Source: JBJXHB01 sp046160725
GTDB taxonomy: Bacteria; Pseudomonadota; Gammaproteobacteria; Burkholderiales; Burkholderiaceae_C
NCBI GenBank assembly: GCA_046160725.1
Contig: JBJXHB010000560.1
Coordinates: forward strand, 1-10,854
DNA: 10,854 nt
Reading direction: 5' to 3'
How positions within the stretch are numbered: the first letter of the stretch is position 1; each line of letters begins with the position of its first letter. This document shows, piece after piece, positions 7,767 through 10,854 of the stretch. The position numbers and the translations under genes are program-made. Under the pieces are notes generated by a model, which was not told where the DNA came from, did not search any database, and was given only the letters and a program-made list of their open reading frames with translations.

Positions 7767-7784
7767 GCGGGCCGGCAGGCCCGT
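7767..7784 (+). terminator. Hairpin between convergent genes, possible shared terminator
   Basis: CGGGCC (7768-7773), loop GGCA, GGCCCG (7778-7783) form a perfect 6-bp GC stem, with a flanking G-T wobble pair at 7767/7784. It lies in the 38-nt gap between the CpXC gene stop and the convergent gene stop. There is no proper T-tract on either side, so it may be a weak or factor-assisted bidirectional terminator rather than a classical intrinsic one. Confidence 0.4.
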
Positions 7785-7785
7785 C

Positions 7786-8301
7786 TCAGTGCACCCGGCG
7801 CACCCGTGGTGCCCGGCGCACGCCCTCGACCTCCAGGTAGTAGGAGCTCAGGGCGCCACGCCGGATACGGACCCGCGGGTTGTCCACCATCGCAAAGGCC
7901 TCGCTGTCGTCGGCGATCTGCCAGATCTGGCCATTGGCCAGCCTGAACATCGACCGCGCGCCCCAGCCCTCGAAGCGGCCGGCGATGCTGCTCTCGATGA
8001 AGGCCAGTTCGTCCGTGCGCTGCTCCAGGCCGAACTGCCCGGTCTGCACCAAGGGCGAGGCCGCAGCCGTCGCGGCCGCCGTGGTGGCAGCGCCAGCGGC
8101 ACCACCGGCGCGTGCCGCCGCGGTGGCATCGGCCAGTGCGTCATAGCAGGCCAGGCGCGCCGCCGCGTCGGCCAGGGAGCGACAGCGGCGCAGCCCGTCA
8201 TCCGGTTGGGCGCCCGCCGTGGCGACCATTGCCCAGACGGACATGGCGACGAGGGTCCGCGCCAAGAGGCGCGACGGATGGGCAGGGATCAGGGGCAGCA
8301 T
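7786..8301 (-). CDS. Small exported protein of unknown function
   Basis: From ATG at 8301 the product is 171 residues. Its N-terminus (Arg11 and Arg15 followed by a hydrophobic stretch and a TAGA-Q junction near residues 28-32) looks like a Sec signal peptide, so the mature protein is probably periplasmic. I chose this start because the frame-open GTG at 8388 would bury that signal behind 29 unrelated residues; no strong Shine-Dalgarno decides it. The mature part begins with a C-x11-C segment ending in RLACYD (Cys40, Cys52), a pattern seen in many short proteobacterial envelope proteins and in TagO/VasI-like type VI accessory proteins. An Ala-rich linker follows, then a C-terminal beta-rich block with GRFEGW, FRLANGQIWQI and a basic end. 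No type VI genes are nearby, so I do not assign that role. It lies 87 nt downstream of the Smr gene. Confidence 0.75.
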   Translation of the reverse strand: MLPLIPAHPSRLLARTLVAMSVWAMVATAGAQPDDGLRRCRSLADAAARLACYDALADATAAARAGGAAGAATTAAATAAASPLVQTGQFGLEQRTDELAFIESSIAGRFEGWGARSMFRLANGQIWQIADDSEAFAMVDNPRVRIRRGALSSYYLEVEGVRRAPRVRRVH

Positions 8302-8339
8302 GAGGACCGCATTGTCACTCCAGGTCACGCCGCTTTCAT

Positions 8340-8360
8340 CCGGGAAAAGGCTCATCCCGG
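8340..8360 (-). terminator. Hairpin downstream of the Smr-domain gene
   Basis: On the minus strand, CCGGGA, a 9-nt loop and TCCCGG form a perfect 6-bp stem 29 nt past the Smr stop and before the exported-protein start. No U-run follows, so termination is uncertain; it may simply attenuate or stabilise the upstream transcript. Confidence 0.25.
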
Positions 8361-8388
8361 TCAGCGCGCCGTTCGCGCCCAGCTGCAC

Positions 8389-9069
8389 TCAGCTGCGCTC
8401 CAGCAGCACGATCAGCGCGCCGGCCCCGCCCTGCGGGCCGCTGGCCTGCGCAAAGGCCACCACGTCCGACCACTGTGCCAGCCAGCGCTGCACCCGGCCC
8501 TTGAGCACCGGTTCGCGGCCCGGCGAGCCGTGGCCCTTGCCGTGAACCACGCGCACGCAGCGCAGGCCGCGCTGGCGGGCGCGGCGCAGGAACAGGGCCA
8601 GCGCCTCGCGGGCCTCGTCGCGGGTGTGGCCGTGAAGGTCGATCTGGTCCTGCAGCGCCCACTGGCCGCGGCGCAGGCGCACGGCGACATCGGGCGGCAG
8701 GCCGGGGCGGCGGAAGCTGAGGCCATCGTCGGTGAGCAGCAGTGACTCCGCATCGACCTCGTCGGACAGCGCCTGGCGCATCACGTCGGCCTCATCACGC
8801 TCACGCATCCGCGCCTCGGGTGGTGGCGGGTCGCGGTGAAGCCTGGCCCGCCCATGGTCCGGCAGTCGCCGCACCGGCCCGACCTCGCGCGCGAACACCT
8901 CGGCCTCGGCCAGGGCCTGTGCCACCTGCGCCTGGCGCTGCCGCTCCTGCTCGGCCAGCCGGCGTTGCTGCAGAGCCGCTGCCTCGGCCTGCGCCTGCAG
9001 CTGCTGCTTGATCTGCTGCAAGGCCGACAGGCCGTTGTCGCCAGAGGGCGGCTTGCGCGGACGGGGCAT
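8389..9069 (-). CDS. Smr-domain protein (Smr/MutS2 family, YdaL/SmrA-like)
   Basis: 226 residues. An N-terminal Gln/Ala/Glu/Arg-rich coiled coil (about 14-60) and a basic linker lead to a C-terminal Smr domain (about 141-226). The domain shows both family hallmarks: DLHGHT (144-149) and VVHGKGHGS (174-182). Smr domains bind and cut nucleic acid; in E. coli, SmrB cleaves mRNA at collided ribosomes, while SmrA/YdaL is less well defined. Which role applies here cannot be told from sequence. The ATG lies 1 nt beyond the radC stop on the same strand, and no good Shine-Dalgarno precedes it, so translation is probably coupled to radC. The length is normal for a stand-alone Smr protein. Confidence 0.92.
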   Translation of the reverse strand: MPRPRKPPSGDNGLSALQQIKQQLQAQAEAAALQQRRLAEQERQRQAQVAQALAEAEVFAREVGPVRRLPDHGRARLHRDPPPPEARMRERDEADVMRQALSDEVDAESLLLTDDGLSFRRPGLPPDVAVRLRRGQWALQDQIDLHGHTRDEAREALALFLRRARQRGLRCVRVVHGKGHGSPGREPVLKGRVQRWLAQWSDVVAFAQASGPQGGAGALIVLLERS

Positions 9070-9070
9070 C

Positions 9071-9745
9071 TCAGATCAGTCCGCGCTCGGCCAGGGAGAC
9101 CACCACGCCGCGGCCGACGACCAGGTGGTCCAGCACGCGCACGCCGACCAGTTGCAGGGCCGACTTCAGGGCCTGGGTCAGCGCCTCGTCGGCCCGGGAC
9201 GGCTCGGCCACCCCGGACGGATGGTTGTGCGCAAACACCACCGCACCGGCGTTCAGCTCCAGGGCGCGGCGCACCAGCTCGCGCGCATGGACGGCGGTGT
9301 GGTTCAGCGTGCCGCGGAACATCGTCTCGGCGGCCAGCAGCCGGTGCTGGGTGTCCAGGAACAGGCAGGCAAAGTGCTCGGCCGGCCATTCGCCCAGGTG
9401 CAGGGCGACATAGTCCTTGACGCGCTGCGGATGGTCGAACACCGGCGCCTGTGCCAGCTGCTGGGCCAGGGCCCGGCGCGCCATCTCGGCCACCGCGGCC
9501 AGCTCGGCGCGCTTGGCCGGGCCGATGCCCTTGAGCTTGCTGGCAGCCGCCTGTCCGGGCGCCAGCAGGCCGGCAAAGCCGCCGGCGCGGTCCAGCAAGG
9601 CCTGGGCCAGCTGCAGAACGCCTTGTCCCGCGCAGCCGGTGCGCAGCAGCAGCGCCAGCAGTTCGGCGTCGGCCAGCGCGGCGGGCCCCAGCGCCAGCAG
9701 CTTCTCGCGCGGGCGGGCCGCGGCGGGCAGGTCCTTGATCGACAT
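9071..9745 (-). CDS. radC: RadC family JAMM-domain protein
   Basis: 224 residues, a typical full-length RadC/UPF0758 protein. An N-terminal helical part includes a helix-hairpin-helix-like KLKGIGPAKRAEL (70-82). It is followed by the JAMM metallo-domain with FRGTLN (143-148) and HNHPSG (173-178), and with Ser183 and Asp186 completing the H-x-H-x7-S-x2-D zinc signature. Despite its name, a direct role in DNA repair is not established for this family. The ATG at 9745 is preceded by GGAG at 5 nt spacing, and its N-terminus (MSIKDLP) is typical of the family; longer open frame upstream is just lack of stops. It is divergent from slpA/fkpB and is the first gene of a radC-smr pair. Confidence 0.95.
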   Translation of the reverse strand: MSIKDLPAAARPREKLLALGPAALADAELLALLLRTGCAGQGVLQLAQALLDRAGGFAGLLAPGQAAASKLKGIGPAKRAELAAVAEMARRALAQQLAQAPVFDHPQRVKDYVALHLGEWPAEHFACLFLDTQHRLLAAETMFRGTLNHTAVHARELVRRALELNAGAVVFAHNHPSGVAEPSRADEALTQALKSALQLVGVRVLDHLVVGRGVVVSLAERGLI

Positions 9746-9856
9746 CAGGTCTCCAGGGGCGGCTTCTACAATCGCACCCATTCTGCGGGCACGCCACCCA
9801 GGGCGCCATCGCCCACCGGCGGCCCCTCCGATACACCCCACCCCACACCCGAAAGC
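9746..9856. other. Divergent intergenic region between radC and slpA/fkpB
   Basis: These 111 nt separate two divergent genes and must hold the promoters for both. On the minus strand the only clear signal is GGAG just before the radC ATG. On the plus strand a TACAAT box is visible. The rest is C-rich (runs of CACCC and CCCC) with no inverted repeat I would call an operator. Confidence 0.5.
9767..9772 (+). promoter_or_regulatory. Candidate -10 box for slpA/fkpB-ispH
   Basis: TACAAT matches five of six bases of the sigma70 -10 consensus (TATAAT) and stands out in very GC-rich DNA, 84 nt before the GTG at 9857. No good -35 lies at 16-18 nt; TTGATC at 9735 is too far away (26 nt). Assignment rests on the -10 and its position. 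Confidence 0.42.
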
Positions 9857-10303
9857 GTGACCACCATTCAGGAGGGGTCGTTCCTGACCCTGCACTACCG
9901 GCTGAGCGGGCCCGACGGCGCGCCTGTGGTCGACACCTTTGCGGCCCAGCCCGCCACGCTGTCGCTGGGCACCGGGCAGCTGGCGCCCGCCATCGAGTCG
10001 CGCCTGATCGGCCTGCGCGAGGGCGACGAGGCCGGCTTCGACCTGCCGGCCGGCGCGGCCTTTGGCGATCGCAATCCGCAGCTGCTGCAGCGGGTCTCGC
10101 GCGCGCTGCTGGCGGCCCAGGGCGAGCCGGGCGCGGACTATGTGGTGGGCGAGGTGGTGGACTTCCCCACGCCGGACGGGCAGGGCCGCTATGCCGGCGT
10201 GGTGCGCGAGGCCGGCGCAGCGTCGCTGCTGCTGGATTTCAACCATCCATTGGCCGGGCAGCCGGTGCGGTTCGAGGTGCGCATCGTGGGAGTGCTGGAT
10301 TGA
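9857..10303 (+). CDS. fkpB: FKBP-type peptidyl-prolyl cis-trans isomerase, SlpA/FkpB type
   Basis: 148 residues from GTG at 9857. It matches the SlpA/FkpB (SlyD-like) FKBP group: an early strand LTLHYRL, then SLGTGQLAPAIESRLIGL and LREGDEAGFDLP typical of the FKBP fold, AAFGDRNPQLLQ, and the hallmark LLLDFNHPLAGQPV near residues 125-138. It catalyses isomerisation of Xaa-Pro bonds and probably acts as a small cytoplasmic chaperone. The frame is open far upstream without a plausible start, and GTG preceded by GAAAG is the best choice. An AGGAGGGG within codons 5-7 sits before an in-frame CTG (codon 10), but starting there would trim the first part of the conserved fold. Its stop overlaps the start of ispH, the gene order also found in E. 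coli. Confidence 0.9.
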   Translation: MTTIQEGSFLTLHYRLSGPDGAPVVDTFAAQPATLSLGTGQLAPAIESRLIGLREGDEAGFDLPAGAAFGDRNPQLLQRVSRALLAAQGEPGADYVVGEVVDFPTPDGQGRYAGVVREAGAASLLLDFNHPLAGQPVRFEVRIVGVLD

Positions 10304-10854
10304 ACACACCGCCACCGCCCGCCGCCGTTGACCAGGTGCACGAGGTGCTCCTGGCCGAGCCGCGCGGCTTCTGCGCCGGCGTCGACCGCGCCATCGAGAT
10401 CGTCGAGCGTGCGTTGACCCGCTTCGGCGCGCCGATCTACGTGCGCCACGAGATCGTGCACAACACCTACGTCGTGAACGACCTCAAGGCCAAGGGCGCG
10501 GTGTTCATTGAAGAGCTGGCCGACGTGCCGCCCGGGGCCACGCTGGTGTTCAGCGCGCATGGCGTCAGCCGCGCCGTCCGCGACGAGGCCGCGCGGCGCG
10601 GCTTCAATGTCTTCGACGCGACCTGCCCGCTGGTGACCAAGGTGCACGTGGAAGTGGCGAAGCTGGCCAAAGAGGGCTATGAGTTCATCATGATCGGCCA
10701 CAAGGGCCACCCCGAGGTCGAAGGCACCATGGGCCAATTGTCCGAGGGCATCCACTTGGTTGAAGGTGTGGACGATGTGGCCACCGTCCAACCCAGCCAA
10801 ACCGAGCGGCTCGCCGTCGTCACCCAAACCACTCTGAGTGTGGACGACGCGGCC
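10300..10854 (+). CDS. ispH: 4-hydroxy-3-methylbut-2-enyl diphosphate reductase (HMBPP reductase), 3' truncated
   Basis: IspH carries out the last step of the MEP isoprenoid pathway, reducing HMBPP to IPP and DMAPP with a [4Fe-4S] cluster. 185 residues are visible and the frame runs off the window; the third cluster cysteine and C-terminal third are outside. Visible: RGFCAGVDRA with the first cluster Cys (Cys25), DATCPLVTKVH with the second (Cys109; spacing of 84 as in the E. coli enzyme), and substrate-pocket His54, His87, His137 and Glu139 (GHKGHPEVEGTMGQ), all at the E. coli spacing. I chose TTG at 10300, which overlaps the upstream TGA and has GGGAG 7 nt before it. GTG at 10336 or 10345 would give an N-terminus closer to the usual length and cannot be excluded. 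Confidence 0.95.
   Translation, partial: MNTPPPPAAVDQVHEVLLAEPRGFCAGVDRAIEIVERALTRFGAPIYVRHEIVHNTYVVNDLKAKGAVFIEELADVPPGATLVFSAHGVSRAVRDEAARRGFNVFDATCPLVTKVHVEVAKLAKEGYEFIMIGHKGHPEVEGTMGQLSEGIHLVEGVDDVATVQPSQTERLAVVTQTTLSVDDAA

Noticed and set aside
7786..8301. Calling the exported protein a type VI accessory (TagO/VasI).
   Set aside because: Only the short C-x11-C/RLACYD segment fits, a motif shared by many unrelated envelope proteins, and no other type VI gene is nearby.
8302..8388. Longer start (GTG 8388) for the exported protein.
   Set aside because: It would put 29 residues without similarity in front of an otherwise good signal peptide, and it starts directly at the Smr stop.
7078..8745. 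A 555-codon plus-strand open frame crossing the convergent boundary.
   Set aside because: It overlaps the CpXC, exported-protein and Smr genes, all of which have family motifs. Its translation is Arg/Gly/Ala-rich without features.
9735..9740. TTGATC as the -35 partner of the TACAAT box.
   Set aside because: The spacing is 26 nt, far outside the usual 16-18 nt.
8781..9848. A 355-codon minus-strand open frame across smr and radC.
   Set aside because: It is out of frame with the two genes whose Smr and JAMM motifs are clear; its product is Arg/Gly/Pro-rich noise.
9008..9856. N-terminal extension of fkpB upstream to 9008.
   Set aside because: This stretch is antisense to radC and its residues do not resemble an FKBP. 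The FKBP fold begins just after GTG 9857.

Overview
This is a GC-rich window with strong G/C third-position bias throughout. It looks like a chromosomal segment of a Gram-negative betaproteobacterium, most likely Burkholderiales. That placement is inferred from codon use and from the radC / slpA(fkpB)-ispH neighbourhood; no rRNA or other marker is present. All genes share similar base composition, so nothing points to very recent transfer.

Left part (1-7747, + strand): a tightly spaced four-gene cluster made of two copies of a two-gene module. Each module has a very large Ala/Lys/Asp-rich helical protein ending in a zinc-metallopeptidase domain (936+ aa, truncated by the window edge, and 1153 aa), followed by a ~225-230 aa CpXC-type protein with two Cys pairs. 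Gaps are 22, 33 and 43 nt, and most starts have a clear Shine-Dalgarno. Both large proteins carry HE-x-GH-x-VD and, about 150 residues later, Y-Q-[FW]-R-x3-E-W-F-x-E. The Tyr-to-Glu spacing of 7 matches the catalytic Tyr and third zinc ligand of the anthrax lethal factor / PPEP (MEROPS M34) group. I read the cluster as a duplicated 'lethal-factor-like metallopeptidase plus CpXC partner' system. I know of no described system with this composition. Its function, substrate and delivery route are unknown.

Middle part (7786-9745, - strand, convergent with the cluster): radC (JAMM-domain protein), then an Smr-domain protein starting 1 nt after the radC stop, then a small exported protein of unknown function. 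A short perfect hairpin lies in the 38-nt gap between the converging gene sets.

Right part (9746-10854, + strand): a 111-nt divergent intergenic region with a candidate -10 box, then the FKBP-type prolyl isomerase gene slpA/fkpB (GTG start). Overlapping its stop is the start of ispH (TTG start), which runs off the window. This part is ordinary housekeeping DNA and marks the edge of the accessory module. No tRNA, rRNA, CRISPR array, insertion sequence or attachment site was seen, and no stretch over 300 nt lacks a gene.
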